DNA of 64,000 nucleotides, taken from positions 682,001-746,000 of the forward strand of contig NZ_JAUSVS010000002.1 of the NCBI RefSeq assembly GCF_030814835.1, in the 5' to 3' direction. The DNA comes from Caulobacter ginsengisoli. GTDB taxonomy: Bacteria; Pseudomonadota; Alphaproteobacteria; Caulobacterales; Caulobacteraceae. Positions 17,252 through 28,408 of this stretch are shown here, in pieces (position 1 is the stretch's first letter; every line of letters starts with the position of its first letter). The notes below the pieces were generated by a model. The model saw nothing but the letters and a program-made list of their open reading frames with translations. It searched no databases and was not told where the DNA came from. Position numbers and translations under genes: made by a program.

Positions 17252-17528
17252 GCGCGCCTGCCAGGCCGAGCCGGGCGCGTTCCGGCCCAGCGTCGATCTG
17301 GGCCGCTGCGAGGGCAAGGCGGCCTGCGAGGCGGTCTGTCCCTACGATGTCTTCGTGGTGCGGAAGCTGGAGCCGGCGGACCGGGCGGGGCTGTCCTGGC
17401 TGAGCCGGATCAAGATCGCCGTGCATGGCGGCAAGGTCGCCTATGTCGACAACGGCGAAGCGTGCCGCGCCTGCGGCCTCTGCGTGAAGGCCTGTCCGGA
17501 GGACGCCATCACCCTCGTGGGAGGCTAG
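17223..17528 (+). CDS. 4Fe-4S dicluster-type ferredoxin
   Basis: The start is taken at ATG 17223 (MPNTTPRPPERACQAEPG), inside the darcynin gene; 101 residues. The second cluster motif is complete (CRACGLCVKACP). The first is unusual: CEGKAACEAVCP keeps three of the four cysteines of C-x2-C-x2-C-x3-CP, with Lys at the second position, so the first site may hold a 3Fe-4S or an altered cluster. An insert of about 40 residues separates the two motifs. Likely an electron donor for an unidentified oxidoreductase. Its stop is shared with that of the convergent hspQ in CTAG. Confidence 0.88.
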   Translation: MPNTTPRPPERACQAEPGAFRPSVDLGRCEGKAACEAVCPYDVFVVRKLEPADRAGLSWLSRIKIAVHGGKVAYVDNGEACRACGLCVKACPEDAITLVGG

Positions 17529-17872
17529 TGAGCCACCCTGGGGCGCATATGGTAGTGCCCGTCCTGGAAGCCGTCGAAGATCAGCGCCGTATGCGGGTGG
17601 CCCACCGGCTCGCCGGTATCGTCGGGCAGCAGGTTCTGCTCGGAGACATAGGCGACGTAGGTGTTCTGATCGTTCTCGGCCAGCAAATGGTAGAAGGGCT
17701 GATCCTTGCGCGGACGGATGTCCTCGGGGATCGACAGCCACCATTCGTCGGTGTTGGCGAAGGTCGGATCGACGTCGAAGATCACCCCTCGGAAGGGGAA
17801 GATCCGGTGTCTGACCACCTGACCTATGCCGAATTTGGCGAGTCGCGTGTTCATGGCCTGAATCATAGACAT
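17525..17872 (-). CDS. hspQ: HspQ heat-shock / hemimethylated-DNA-binding protein
   Basis: The 115-residue protein has the HspQ (YccV-like) core: LAKFGIGQVVRHRIFPFRGVI, FDVDPTF, FYHLLAEND and YVAYVSEQNL. In enterobacteria HspQ is a Lon specificity enhancer and has been reported to bind hemimethylated oriC DNA and affect DnaA stability. ATG 17872 has AGGA 5 nt upstream; ATG 17854 (MNTRLAKFG) would give the shorter form more like E. coli. Single gene, divergent from ppx. Confidence 0.92.
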   Translation of the reverse strand: MSMIQAMNTRLAKFGIGQVVRHRIFPFRGVIFDVDPTFANTDEWWLSIPEDIRPRKDQPFYHLLAENDQNTYVAYVSEQNLLPDDTGEPVGHPHTALIFDGFQDGHYHMRPRVAH

Positions 17873-18014
17873 CGCTTCCTGACGATTTGCTGAACGTAAC
17901 CATCAGGTCTCAATTGGGAAACCCTACGCCTTCCGGCGCGCGAACTGAACCGCTAAGCTAGTCGGCGAAATGAGGCGCCGGCAACCGGCGTCTGCGCAGA
18001 CAAGGTGCAAGACC

Positions 18015-19133
18015 ATGTCGGAGCCGCCGCGTGAACGCGGCCCTGCCAGCAACGGCGGGGCGCGCGGGACGCCGGGCGAGTCGCCGTCCTACGCGGCGCT
18101 CGATCTGGGCACCAACAACTGCCGGCTGCTGATCGCCACCCCTACGGCGGGGGGCTTTCGCGTGGTTGAGGCCTATAGCCGCATCGTGCGGCTGGGCGAG
18201 GGGCTGGGCCAGACCGGGGCGCTGTCGGAAGCGGCCATGGAGCGGGCCATGGCGGCCCTCACCGTCTGCGCCGAGAAGGTGCGCCGCCGCCGCTGTCTGA
18301 AGATCAAGGCCATCGCGACTCAGGCCTGCCGCATGGCCTCCAACGGCGAGGCCTTCGTGCAGAGGGTCGCCGACCAGACCGGCCTGCGCCTGCAGATCAT
18401 TCCGCCACGCGAGGAGGCCCAGCTGTCGGTGGCCGGCTGCGTGGCCCTGCTGGACCGCGAGGCCGATGCGGCCCTGGTGCTGGATGTCGGGGGCGGCTCG
18501 ACCGAAATCTCGTGGGTGGACCTGAAGGGCCCGGGCCTGGACGCCCGCCCGCGCCAGTTCGCGACCTGGCGGCTGCCGATCCGCGCCTGGATCTCCATTC
18601 CCATCGGCGTCGTCACCCTGGCCGAGCGCTTTCCCGAGGGCGAGCGGACCGAGCACGCCTGGTACCGCGCCATGGTCGACGCCGTGAAGGCTGAGCTGGC
18701 CAATTTCGCGCCCGCCGAGTCGCTTAGGCCGACTTTCGACGCCGGCCGCGCCCATATGATCGGCACCTCGGGGGCGATCACCAGCTTGGCCGGGCTGCAT
18801 CTCAACCTGGCCCGCTATGACCGCAATCAGGTCGATGGCCTGTGGATGACCCGGGGCGAGTGCGAGGCCGCCGCCGACCGCCTGCTGGCCCTGACCGCCG
18901 GCGAGCGCGCCCAGCAGCCCTGTATCGGCCCCGACCGCGCCGACCTGGTGCTGGCCGGCGCGGCGATTCTGCAGGCCGTGCAGGAGCTTTGGCCCTGCGA
19001 GCGGGTGCGGGTGGCTGACCGGGGCCTGCGCGAGGGCATATTGATGAGCCTGATGAGCGAGAACCAGAAGCGCAAGCGCCGGCGCCGCCGGCGCGGCGGC
19101 CGGGCCCCGCAGCTGGCCGGAGCGAGCGCATGA
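18015..19133 (+). CDS. Ppx/GppA phosphatase family protein with basic C-terminal tail
   Basis: The 372-residue protein starts at ATG 18015 (AAGGTG upstream). It has the sugar-kinase/Hsp70-like ATPase fold of exopolyphosphatase and pppGpp phosphatase: AALDLGTNNCRLLIA, IATQACRMASNG, ALVLDVGGGSTEISWVDL and IGTSGAITSLAGLHL. It lacks the C-terminal HD-like region of long Ppx enzymes. Polyphosphate or pppGpp hydrolysis is therefore likely, but which one cannot be told. An unusual tail KRKRRRRRRGGR (about residues 352-364) suggests binding to nucleic acid or polyphosphate. It overlaps rlmE by ATGA. Confidence 0.93.
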   Translation: MSEPPRERGPASNGGARGTPGESPSYAALDLGTNNCRLLIATPTAGGFRVVEAYSRIVRLGEGLGQTGALSEAAMERAMAALTVCAEKVRRRRCLKIKAIATQACRMASNGEAFVQRVADQTGLRLQIIPPREEAQLSVAGCVALLDREADAALVLDVGGGSTEISWVDLKGPGLDARPRQFATWRLPIRAWISIPIGVVTLAERFPEGERTEHAWYRAMVDAVKAELANFAPAESLRPTFDAGRAHMIGTSGAITSLAGLHLNLARYDRNQVDGLWMTRGECEAAADRLLALTAGERAQQPCIGPDRADLVLAGAAILQAVQELWPCERVRVADRGLREGILMSLMSENQKRKRRRRRRGGRAPQLAGASA

Positions 19134-19837
19134 CCGACGACGAAATCCCCAAACGCCGGCTGGTCAAGAAGCCCACCGGCGGCAACGAGGGCGGCCGCGG
19201 CAAGCCCGCCCGCCTCAAGACCGCCAAGGGCCGCACCCCCAGCTCGCAGGCCTGGCTGGAGCGGCAGATCAACGACCCCTATGCCGCCGAGGCGCGGGCC
19301 CTGGGCTACCGCAGCCGGGCGGCCTTCAAACTGACCGAGATCGACGACCGCCTGCACCTGATCAAGAAGGGCAGCAAGATCATCGACCTGGGCTGCGCCC
19401 CCGGCGGCTGGGTGCAGATCGCCCTCCAGCGCGAGGCGGGCAAGGTGGTCGGGGTCGACCTGCTGGAGGTCGATCCGCTGCCGCCCGCCGAACTGATCCA
19501 GATGGACTTCACCGACCCGGCCTGCGGCCCCCGCCTGATCGAGATGCTGGGCGGGGCGCCCGACGTCGTCCTCTCCGACATGGCCCCCAACACCGTCGGC
19601 CACCGCAAGACCGACCACCTGCGGATCATGGGCCTGATCGAGGTGGCGGCGGAGTTCGCCATCTCTGTGCTCAAGCCCGGCGGCTCGTTCGTCGCCAAGG
19701 CCTTCCAGGGCGGCGAGACGGCCCCGACCATGAAGATCCTCAAGCAGAACTTCACCGACGTGAAGAACATCAAGCCCAAGGCCAGCCGCACGGATAGCGC
19801 CGAGGTCTATCTGGTGGCGACGGGGTTCAAGGGGTGA
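19130..19837 (+). CDS. rlmE: 23S rRNA (uridine-2'-O-) methyltransferase
   Basis: RlmE (FtsJ/RrmJ) methylates the ribose of U2552 in 23S rRNA using S-adenosylmethionine. The 235-residue product has SRAAFKLTEIDDRLHLIKKG (conserved catalytic Lys region), the SAM motif IIDLGCAPGGWVQIALQ, DVVLSDMAPNTVGHRKTDH (catalytic Asp), and VLKPGGSFVAKAFQGGE (catalytic Lys). A lysine/arginine-rich N-terminal extension of about 40 residues is present. It is coupled to the ppx-like gene. Confidence 0.97.
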   Translation: MTDDEIPKRRLVKKPTGGNEGGRGKPARLKTAKGRTPSSQAWLERQINDPYAAEARALGYRSRAAFKLTEIDDRLHLIKKGSKIIDLGCAPGGWVQIALQREAGKVVGVDLLEVDPLPPAELIQMDFTDPACGPRLIEMLGGAPDVVLSDMAPNTVGHRKTDHLRIMGLIEVAAEFAISVLKPGGSFVAKAFQGGETAPTMKILKQNFTDVKNIKPKASRTDSAEVYLVATGFKG

Positions 19838-19849
19838 TCTTGCAATTTG

Positions 19850-19864
19850 TGTGACTAAGTCACA
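19850..19864. promoter_or_regulatory. palindrome TGTGAC-TAA-GTCACA, probable ParD operator
   Basis: A perfect 6-bp inverted repeat with a 3-bp spacer lies 21 bp before the parD start codon, in a short A+T-richer leader. ParDE operons are generally autoregulated by the antitoxin binding such a palindrome. A TTGCAA hexamer just upstream could be a -35 element. Confidence 0.6.
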
Positions 19865-19885
19865 TCATTCGTTGTGGAGGTGATC

Positions 19886-20164
19886 ATGTCTCGAACCAGC
19901 AGGCCCATGACCGTGACGCTCGGTGCGATGCACGAAAAGGTCGAGGCGCGTGTGAAATCCGGCGCCTACGCCTCGGCGAGTGAGGTTGTTCGCGCGGGGC
20001 TCAGAGCTCTGGATCGGGAAGAAGAAACCCTCAATGCCTGGATGCGGGCGAAGATACGGGAAGCGTTGGATGATCCGGCGCCCAGCATCCCCGCCGAGGA
20101 TGTCCTTGCCGAACTAAGGGCCCATCACTTGGCCCGAATGGCGGCAGATGGCGAAGACCTATAA
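19886..20164 (+). CDS. parD: ParD-like type II antitoxin
   Basis: A 92-residue protein starting at ATG 19886, behind a very strong ribosome site (GGAGGTGATC). The ribbon-helix-helix DNA-binding part reads RPMTVTLGAMHEKVEARVK, then SGAYASASEVVRAGLRALD, as in ParD/CopG antitoxins; the C-terminal half is the toxin-wrapping region. Overlaps parE by 17 nt, the usual antitoxin-first order. Confidence 0.92.
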   Translation: MSRTSRPMTVTLGAMHEKVEARVKSGAYASASEVVRAGLRALDREEETLNAWMRAKIREALDDPAPSIPAEDVLAELRAHHLARMAADGEDL

Positions 20165-20456
20165 GGTCGTTGTTCGGCCGAGCGCTCGACGCGATCTGAT
20201 CCGTCTCTACGATTTCATCGCGGATGACTCCGGCCCGCGCCGTGCAGGCGTTTATCTTGAACGTATTCAGGCGGCTTATATGGCCTTGAACCTGTTCCCG
20301 GAACGAGGCTCCAGGCGTGATGACCTTGAACCGGGTGTCCGCACGATCGGGTTCGAGCGGCGTGTCGTGATCGCCTTTAGGGTTCTGTCCGACGAGGTGG
20401 AAATTCTGCGTGTCTTTTATGGCGGTCAGGACGTCGACGCTCAATTCGCCAACTGA
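20148..20456 (+). CDS. parE: ParE-like type II toxin
   Basis: The 102-residue RelE/ParE-superfamily toxin has VVRPSARRDLIRLYDFIADD, YLERIQAAYMALNLFPERGS, and the C-terminal RVVIAFRVLSDEVEILRVFY with the conserved strand and Gly-Gly turn. ParE toxins commonly poison DNA gyrase. It follows parD with a 17-nt overlap. The gene looks intact. Confidence 0.92.
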   Translation: MAKTYKVVVRPSARRDLIRLYDFIADDSGPRRAGVYLERIQAAYMALNLFPERGSRRDDLEPGVRTIGFERRVVIAFRVLSDEVEILRVFYGGQDVDAQFAN

Positions 20457-20502
20457 CGTTCAAAGCGCAGCGATCAGCCTCAATCGCTGCCAGCCCGATT
20501 GA

Positions 20503-22014
<1,512 letters not shown>

Positions 22015-22038
22015 GACGGGAAGGGGGAGGGCGAGACG

Positions 22039-22434
22039 ATGACCTTTGAACTCTACATGCTGGCGGGGACCCTGGTCCTGGCCTTCATCCAGATCCTGCT
22101 GTTCGACATCGCCCGCACGGGCCAGTACGGACTGAAGTGGAATACCGGCGCGCGCGACGAGGAGATGCCGCCGCTCAATCCGGTGGCCAACCGGCTGCAG
22201 CGGGCGCAGAACAACCTCTTCGAGACCCTGCCGCTGTTCATCGGCGCGGTGTTGATCGCCCATGTCGCCGGCTGCGATGGCGTCCTGACCCATTGGGGCA
22301 CGCTGATCTATCTGGCCGGACGGGTCGTCTATGTGCCGCTCTACGCCTTCGGGGTGAAGCAGCTGCGTTCTCTGGTCTGGCTGGTCTCCACCGCCGGCCT
22401 CCTGATGGTCTTCTGGGCCATCTTCTTCAACTAG
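22039..22434 (+). CDS. MAPEG family membrane protein
   Basis: A 131-residue integral membrane protein with four predicted helices (YMLAGTLVLAFIQILLFDIA at the start, LVSTAGLLMVFWAIFF at the end). The MAPEG pattern is visible in NPVANRLQRAQNNLFETLPL. This superfamily covers membrane glutathione S-transferases and eicosanoid enzymes; bacterial functions are mostly unknown. It lies 24 nt after guaB and is likely cotranscribed. Confidence 0.88.
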   Translation: MTFELYMLAGTLVLAFIQILLFDIARTGQYGLKWNTGARDEEMPPLNPVANRLQRAQNNLFETLPLFIGAVLIAHVAGCDGVLTHWGTLIYLAGRVVYVPLYAFGVKQLRSLVWLVSTAGLLMVFWAIFFN

Positions 22435-22446
22435 ATCGGGACTTAG

Positions 22447-23682
22447 GTGCGGGACGGCGGCAGGCTTTCAGCGGCGATCGAAGTGCTCTCCGACATGGAG
22501 GCTCGCCACAAGCCCGCCCGCCTGGCCCTCAAGGCCTGGGGTGATGGCGCCCGCTACGCTGGTTCCAAGGACCGCGCCTTTGTCTCCGGCCTGGTGCTGG
22601 ACGTGCTCCGCCATCGCCGCTCGCTGGCCTGGGCGATGGGGGCCGAGACCGACCGCGTTCGCGTCGCCGGGGCCCTGCGCTGGCTGTGGGACTGGGATCT
22701 GGCCAGGATCGCCGCCGCCTATGGCGACGAACCGCACGGCCCCGGTCCTCTGACCAATGAAGAATCCAAGCGCCTCTCCGGCGACCTCGACCTCTCGCAG
22801 GCCCCGCCGCCGGTGGCCGGCGACTATCCCGACTGGCTCGACCCGCACATGGCCCGCGTTTTCGGCGAGACCCGCGCCGCCGAGGCCGCCGCCCTGGCCG
22901 CCCGCGCCCCGGTCGATCTGCGCGCCAACACCCTGAAGGCCGACGCTGGCAAGGTGCTGCATGCGCTTGAAGCCCAGGGCGCCGAGCCGGCCGGGCGCCT
23001 CCCCAACGCCGTGCGCCTGCCCGCGCCCGCCGCCAGCGAGCGGGCCGCCGCCGTCGAGGTGCATCCGGCCTTCGCCAAGGGCTGGTTCGAGGTCCAGGAC
23101 CTGGGCTCGCAGATCGCCGCCGGCCTGGCGGGCGAGATCGCCGGCAAGCAGGTGCTGGACTACTGCGCCGGGGGCGGGGGCAAGACGCTCGCCCTGGCTG
23201 CGGCCATGGGCAACAAGGGCCAGCTCTACGCCTATGACAGCGACGCCCGGCGGATGACCGACATCACCCCGCGCAGCCAGCGGGCCGGGGTGCGCAACCT
23301 GCAGATCCGCACCCCGATGGAGAAGGACCCGCTGCGGGGCCTCGACGCGAAGATGGATGTCGTTTTCGTCGACGCCCCCTGCACCGGCTCGGGCACCTGG
23401 CGACGTCACCCCGACGCCAAGTGGCGGCTCTCGGCCGAACAGCTGGAGCGCCGGCTGGGCGAGCAGGACGCGGTGCTGGACCAGGCCGCCCCCTTCGTGA
23501 AGCCCGGCGGCCGGCTGATCTACGTCACCTGCAGCCTCTTCGCCGAGGAGAACGAGGATCGCGTCGCCGCCTTCCTCGAGCGGCATCCTGACTTCGCTTC
23601 CACCGAGCCGCCGTTGCGTCTCTCACCGCTGACGGACGGCACAGACGGCTTCTTCGGCGCCGTGCTGGAAAAAGCGCCTTGA
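22447..23682 (+). CDS. RsmB-like RNA (cytosine-C5) methyltransferase
   Basis: The 411-residue protein starts with GTG 22447, 12 nt after the MAPEG gene. It belongs to the RsmB/NOL1 group of SAM-dependent RNA m5C methyltransferases. Visible are the SAM motif VLDYCAGGGGKTLALAAAMG, the conserved cysteine pair in FVDAPCTGSGTWRRHPDAKW and YVTCSLFAEEN, and the NTLKAD segment that precedes the catalytic domain. The N-terminal NusB-like domain is short. The target is probably 16S rRNA, but this could also be another m5C enzyme. A strong palindromic repeat follows the stop. Confidence 0.92.
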   Translation: MRDGGRLSAAIEVLSDMEARHKPARLALKAWGDGARYAGSKDRAFVSGLVLDVLRHRRSLAWAMGAETDRVRVAGALRWLWDWDLARIAAAYGDEPHGPGPLTNEESKRLSGDLDLSQAPPPVAGDYPDWLDPHMARVFGETRAAEAAALAARAPVDLRANTLKADAGKVLHALEAQGAEPAGRLPNAVRLPAPAASERAAAVEVHPAFAKGWFEVQDLGSQIAAGLAGEIAGKQVLDYCAGGGGKTLALAAAMGNKGQLYAYDSDARRMTDITPRSQRAGVRNLQIRTPMEKDPLRGLDAKMDVVFVDAPCTGSGTWRRHPDAKWRLSAEQLERRLGEQDAVLDQAAPFVKPGGRLIYVTCSLFAEENEDRVAAFLERHPDFASTEPPLRLSPLTDGTDGFFGAVLEKAP

Positions 23683-23701
23683 GCCACTTTCCCACCCCGC
23701 T

Positions 23702-23811
23702 CTTCCCCCTCTGGGGGAAGTGGCCCGGAGGGCCGATGGGGGCTACATCCACGGGCGTCCGTGGATGTAGCCCCCTCAGTCACTTCGTGACAGCTCCCCC
23801 TGAGGGGGAGC
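23702..23811. repeat. Family B composite palindromic element, five hairpins
   Basis: Between the RsmB-like gene and guaA lies a symmetrical 110-bp element. Its centre (23738-23775) is a perfect 17-bp stem with loop GCGT. On the left are CTTCCCCC-TCT-GGGGGAAG (23702-23720) and GGCCC-GGA-GGGCC (23722-23734). On the right are TCAC-TTC-GTGA (23780-23790) and GCTCCCCC-TGA-GGGGGAGC (23793-23811). The outer hairpins correspond to each other in inverted order, as in BIME-type composites of two REP-like units. It may insulate guaA from upstream transcription. Confidence 0.88.
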
Positions 23812-23842
23812 AGCAGTCCACCGCCATTCCGGAGCGCCTCTC

Positions 23843-25390
23843 GTGACCGACCGCCACCAGCCCGTCCTGATCGTCGACTTCGGCAGCCAGGTGACCCAGC
23901 TGATCGCCCGCCGGGTGCGCGAGAGCGGCGTCTATTGCGAGATCCACCCCTACGACAAGGCCGAGGCCGCCCTCTTCGCCCTACAGCCCGCCGCCATCAT
24001 CCTCTCCGGCGGCCCGGCCAGCACCACCGAGGACGAAAGCCCCCGGGCCGCCAGGGCGCTGTTCGAGGCCGGCGTGCCGGTGCTGGGCGTCTGCTATGGC
24101 GAACAGACCATGGTCGCCGAGCTGGGCGGGGCGGTGGAGACCGGTCATCACCGCGAGTTCGGCCGGGCCGAGATCGCCATCACCCGCGATAGCCCGCTGT
24201 TCGCCGGCCTTGGCGAACACCAGCAGGTCTGGATGAGCCACGGCGACAAGATCACCGCCATCCCCGAGGGCTTCCAGGTCATCGCCACCTCGTCCGGCTC
24301 GCCCTTCGCCGCCATCGCCGACGAGGCGCGCCAGTTCTACGGGGTGCAGTTCCATCCCGAGGTGGTCCACACCCCGCACGGCGCCCAGATCTACCGCAAC
24401 TTCACCCACGGCATCGCCGGCCTCTCCGGCGACTGGACCATGGCCGCCTTCCGGGGCGAAGCCATCGCCCGCATCCGCGCCCAGGTCGGCAAGGGCAAGG
24501 TCATCTGCGGCCTCTCCGGCGGGGTCGACAGCTCGGTGGCGGCGGTGCTGATCCACGAAGCCATCGGCGACCAGCTGACCTGCGTCTATGTCGACACCGG
24601 CCTGATGCGGCTGGGTGAGAGCGAGCAGGTCGTCTCGCTGTTCAGGAACCACTACAACATCCCGCTGATCCACGTTGATGCGTCTGAACAATTCCTCGGC
24701 GAGCTGGCCGGGATCAGCGACCCGGAAACCAAGCGCAAGACCATCGGACGTCTGTTCATCGAGGTCTTCGACCGTGAGGCCGGCAAGATCGACGGGGCAG
24801 AGTTCCTGGCCCAGGGCACCCTCTATCCGGACGTCATCGAGAGCGTCTCGGCCAAGGGCGGCCCCTCGGCGGTGATCAAGAGCCACCACAATGTCGGCGG
24901 CCTCCCCGACTTCATGAAGCTCAAGCTGGTCGAGCCCCTGCGCGAACTCTTCAAGGACGAGGTCCGGGTCCTGGGCGTCGAACTGGGCCTGCCCCCGGCC
25001 TTTGTCGGCCGCCACCCCTTCCCGGGCCCGGGCCTGGCCATCCGCATCCCCGGCGAGATCACCCCCGAAAAGGTCGCCACCCTCCAGAAGGCCGACGCCA
25101 TCTACCTGGAGGAAATCCGCAACGCCGGCCTCTACGACCAGATCTGGCAGGCCTTCGCCGTCCTGCTCCCCGTCAAGACCGTCGGCGTCATGGGCGACGC
25201 CCGCACCTATGAGGACGTCTGCGCCCTGAGGGCGGTGACCTCGACGGACGGGATGACGGCGGACTTCTACGAGTTTCCGTGGGCCGTGCTGGCCAAGGCG
25301 GCGACGCGGATCATCAATGAAGTCAAGGGGATCAACCGGGTAGTCTATGACGTTACGTCAAAGCCGCCGGGGACGATCGAGTGGGAGTAG
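23843..25390 (+). CDS. guaA: GMP synthase (glutamine-hydrolysing)
   Basis: GuaA aminates XMP to GMP using glutamine and ATP. The 515-residue protein starts at GTG 23843. The class I amidotransferase domain (about 1-200) has the nucleophile in [11 protein letters not shown] and the His-x-Glu of VQFHPEVVH; the ATP-pyrophosphatase domain has the P-loop [13 protein letters not shown]; the C-terminal dimer domain has [13 protein letters not shown] and KPPGTIEWE. It is complete and of normal length. With guaB upstream it makes a purine cluster. Confidence 0.98.
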   Translation: MTDRHQPVLIVDFGSQVTQLIARRVRESGVYCEIHPYDKAEAALFALQPAAIILSGGPASTTEDESPRAARALFEAGVPVLGVCYGEQTMVAELGGAVETGHHREFGRAEIAITRDSPLFAGLGEHQQVWMSHGDKITAIPEGFQVIATSSGSPFAAIADEARQFYGVQFHPEVVHTPHGAQIYRNFTHGIAGLSGDWTMAAFRGEAIARIRAQVGKGKVICGLSGGVDSSVAAVLIHEAIGDQLTCVYVDTGLMRLGESEQVVSLFRNHYNIPLIHVDASEQFLGELAGISDPETKRKTIGRLFIEVFDREAGKIDGAEFLAQGTLYPDVIESVSAKGGPSAVIKSHHNVGGLPDFMKLKLVEPLRELFKDEVRVLGVELGLPPAFVGRHPFPGPGLAIRIPGEITPEKVATLQKADAIYLEEIRNAGLYDQIWQAFAVLLPVKTVGVMGDARTYEDVCALRAVTSTDGMTADFYEFPWAVLAKAATRIINEVKGINRVVYDVTSKPPGTIEWE

Positions 25391-25506
25391 GGAGCCCTGG
25401 GGTTTCCGGCGTGTCGACAGAAGGCGCGGAAAAAACGATCGCGCGCTGTCGGAAGTTGTCGACCTGACCCGTCCTTGGGGCAGGACGAAAGCGAAAGGAC
25501 ACGCAC

Positions 25507-25980
25507 ATGGCCAAGAACACGATCTGCCTCTGGTTCGACAAGGACGCCGAGGCCGCCGCCCGCTTCTATGCCCAGACCTTCCCCGACAGCGCTGTGGGCG
25601 CGGTTCACCGCGCGCCCAGTGACTTCCCATCCGGCAAGAAGGGCGATGTGCTGACGGTCGAATTCACGGTGGCCGGCGTCGCCTGCATCGGGCTCAACGG
25701 CGGTCCCGTATTCAAGCAGAGCGAAGCCTTCTCGTTCCAGATCGCCACCGACGATCAGGCCGAGACCGACCGCTACTGGAACGCCGTCGTCGGCAATGGC
25801 GGCCAGGAGAGCGCCTGCGGCTGGTGCAAGGACCGGTGGGGCGTCTCCTGGCAGATCACGCCGCGCGTGCTGACCGAGGCGATGGCGGCCGGCGGCGATG
25901 AAGCCAGGCGGGCGTTCGACGCGATGATGGACATGAAGAAGATCGACGTCGCCGCCATCGAGGCGGCGCGACGCGGGTGA
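25507..25980 (+). CDS. VOC/PhnB-like protein
   Basis: The 157-residue protein (MAKNTICLWFDKDAEAAARF) follows a GAAAGGA ribosome site. It has the beta-alpha-beta-beta-beta pattern of the PhnB-like branch of the vicinal oxygen chelate family: FYAQTFPDSAVGAV, VEFTVAGVACIGLNGGP, ACGWCKDRWGVSWQITP. Members are often labelled 3-demethylubiquinone-9 3-methyltransferase by old automatic annotation, which is not supported. The substrate is unknown. The gene lies just before the dehalogenase-like hydrolase, possibly in the same transcript. Confidence 0.88.
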   Translation: MAKNTICLWFDKDAEAAARFYAQTFPDSAVGAVHRAPSDFPSGKKGDVLTVEFTVAGVACIGLNGGPVFKQSEAFSFQIATDDQAETDRYWNAVVGNGGQESACGWCKDRWGVSWQITPRVLTEAMAAGGDEARRAFDAMMDMKKIDVAAIEAARRG

Positions 25981-26002
25981 CGCGCTGGGCGGTTCTATCG
26001 AC

Positions 26003-26896
26003 ATGTTCGATGGTTTCGAGAGCGCCGATATCCCGACCGGCGAGACGCATATCTTCGTTCGCCACGGCGGCTCGGGGCCGCCGGTGCTTCTGCTGCACGG
26101 TTTTCCCCAGACCCACCTGATGTGGCGTGGCGTGGCGCCGATCCTCGCCCGCGACTTCAGCGTCGTGTGCGCCGACTTGCGGGGGTACGGCCAGAGCGGC
26201 TGTCCGCCCTCCACTTCCGACCATGCGCCCTACGCCAAGCGCGCCATGGCGCGGGACATGGTCGCGGTGATGCAGGCGCTGGGGTTCGAGCGTTTCAGCG
26301 TGGCGGGCCATGATCGCGGCGGCCGTGTGGCCTATCGGCTCGCCCTGGATCATCCTGAACGGATAGAGCGGCTGGCCGCGCTCGACATCCTGCCGACGGA
26401 GACGGTCTGGGCGCGCGCCGACGCCAGGCTGGCGCTCAGCTTCTGGCCCTGGTCGCTGCTGGCGCAGCCCGCCCCGCTGCCGGAGCGACTGCTTGGCGGG
26501 GCGCCCGAAGCGGTGATCGACGACGCGCGTGACCAGTGGGGATCGGCCAGCTCCGCCTTTCCCGGCCATATCCATGCCGCCTATGTGGACGCGTTGCGCG
26601 ATCCGGCTCACCTCCACGCCATCTGCGAGGAATACCGGGCCGCGGCCGGCCTTGATCGGACGCACGACCAGGCAGACCTGGCGGCCGGACGACGTATCGA
26701 ATGCCCGTTGCTGGCGCTCTGGGCTGCGCCGGGCGCCCTGGACGATTGGTACGCCGAGGCGGGCGGGCCGCTGGCGCTTTGGCGCGCCTGGGCCAGAGAC
26801 GTGCGGGGCCAGGCGGTCAGAGCAGGTCACTTCTTTCCGGAGGAGATTCCGGAGAAAACCGCGCTGGCGCTGGCCGAATTTTTTGCCGGACGCTGA
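26003..26896 (+). CDS. alpha/beta hydrolase, haloacetate dehalogenase-like
   Basis: A 297-residue alpha/beta-hydrolase. The oxyanion block LLLHGFPQTHLMW, CADLRGYGQSG and the nucleophile elbow VAGHDRGGRVAYRLALDHP (Asp at residue 104) match fluoroacetate dehalogenases and epoxide hydrolases, where Asp forms the ester intermediate; the catalytic His is in RAGHFFPEE. The arginines after the nucleophile, which hold the substrate carboxylate in dehalogenases, are present. The cap motif that normally carries the halide-binding His-Trp reads FWPW, with Pro in place of His, so dehalogenation of fluoroacetate is doubtful. Confidence 0.88.
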   Translation: MFDGFESADIPTGETHIFVRHGGSGPPVLLLHGFPQTHLMWRGVAPILARDFSVVCADLRGYGQSGCPPSTSDHAPYAKRAMARDMVAVMQALGFERFSVAGHDRGGRVAYRLALDHPERIERLAALDILPTETVWARADARLALSFWPWSLLAQPAPLPERLLGGAPEAVIDDARDQWGSASSAFPGHIHAAYVDALRDPAHLHAICEEYRAAAGLDRTHDQADLAAGRRIECPLLALWAAPGALDDWYAEAGGPLALWRAWARDVRGQAVRAGHFFPEEIPEKTALALAEFFAGR

Positions 26897-26975
26897 ACAA
26901 TAGAAGGCGCGCGCTCTGGAATGCAGCGCCGCCGGAGCGCCGGCCCGCGGTGAAGGCCACGACCAAGCAATATCC

Positions 26976-27005
26976 TTGTCAACCATCGACATGTGCCGGT
27001 AGAAT
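26976..27005 (+). promoter_or_regulatory. sigma70-like promoter of the bkd operon
   Basis: TTGTCA (26976-26981) and TAGAAT (27000-27005) are separated by 18 bp, a good match to the housekeeping consensus, in the 268-bp gap before the E1-alpha gene. Transcription from here would leave a leader of about 150 nt, in which I see no recognisable riboswitch. Confidence 0.55.
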
Positions 27006-27158
27006 GTTCCTTTCCGGACGCGCCTGTTGGTGAGAACGACCTCAGTCACCGGAATATTGGGACTTTTTCGCCAAATGCGCTTAAGGCGCGTCACCCTTCG
27101 GGCCCGGTTGCGCGTTGCATCGGGCGCGCAGCTGCACTGACCATTCACCTGGGACTGA

Positions 27159-28406
<1,248 letters not shown>

Positions 28407-28408
28407 CC

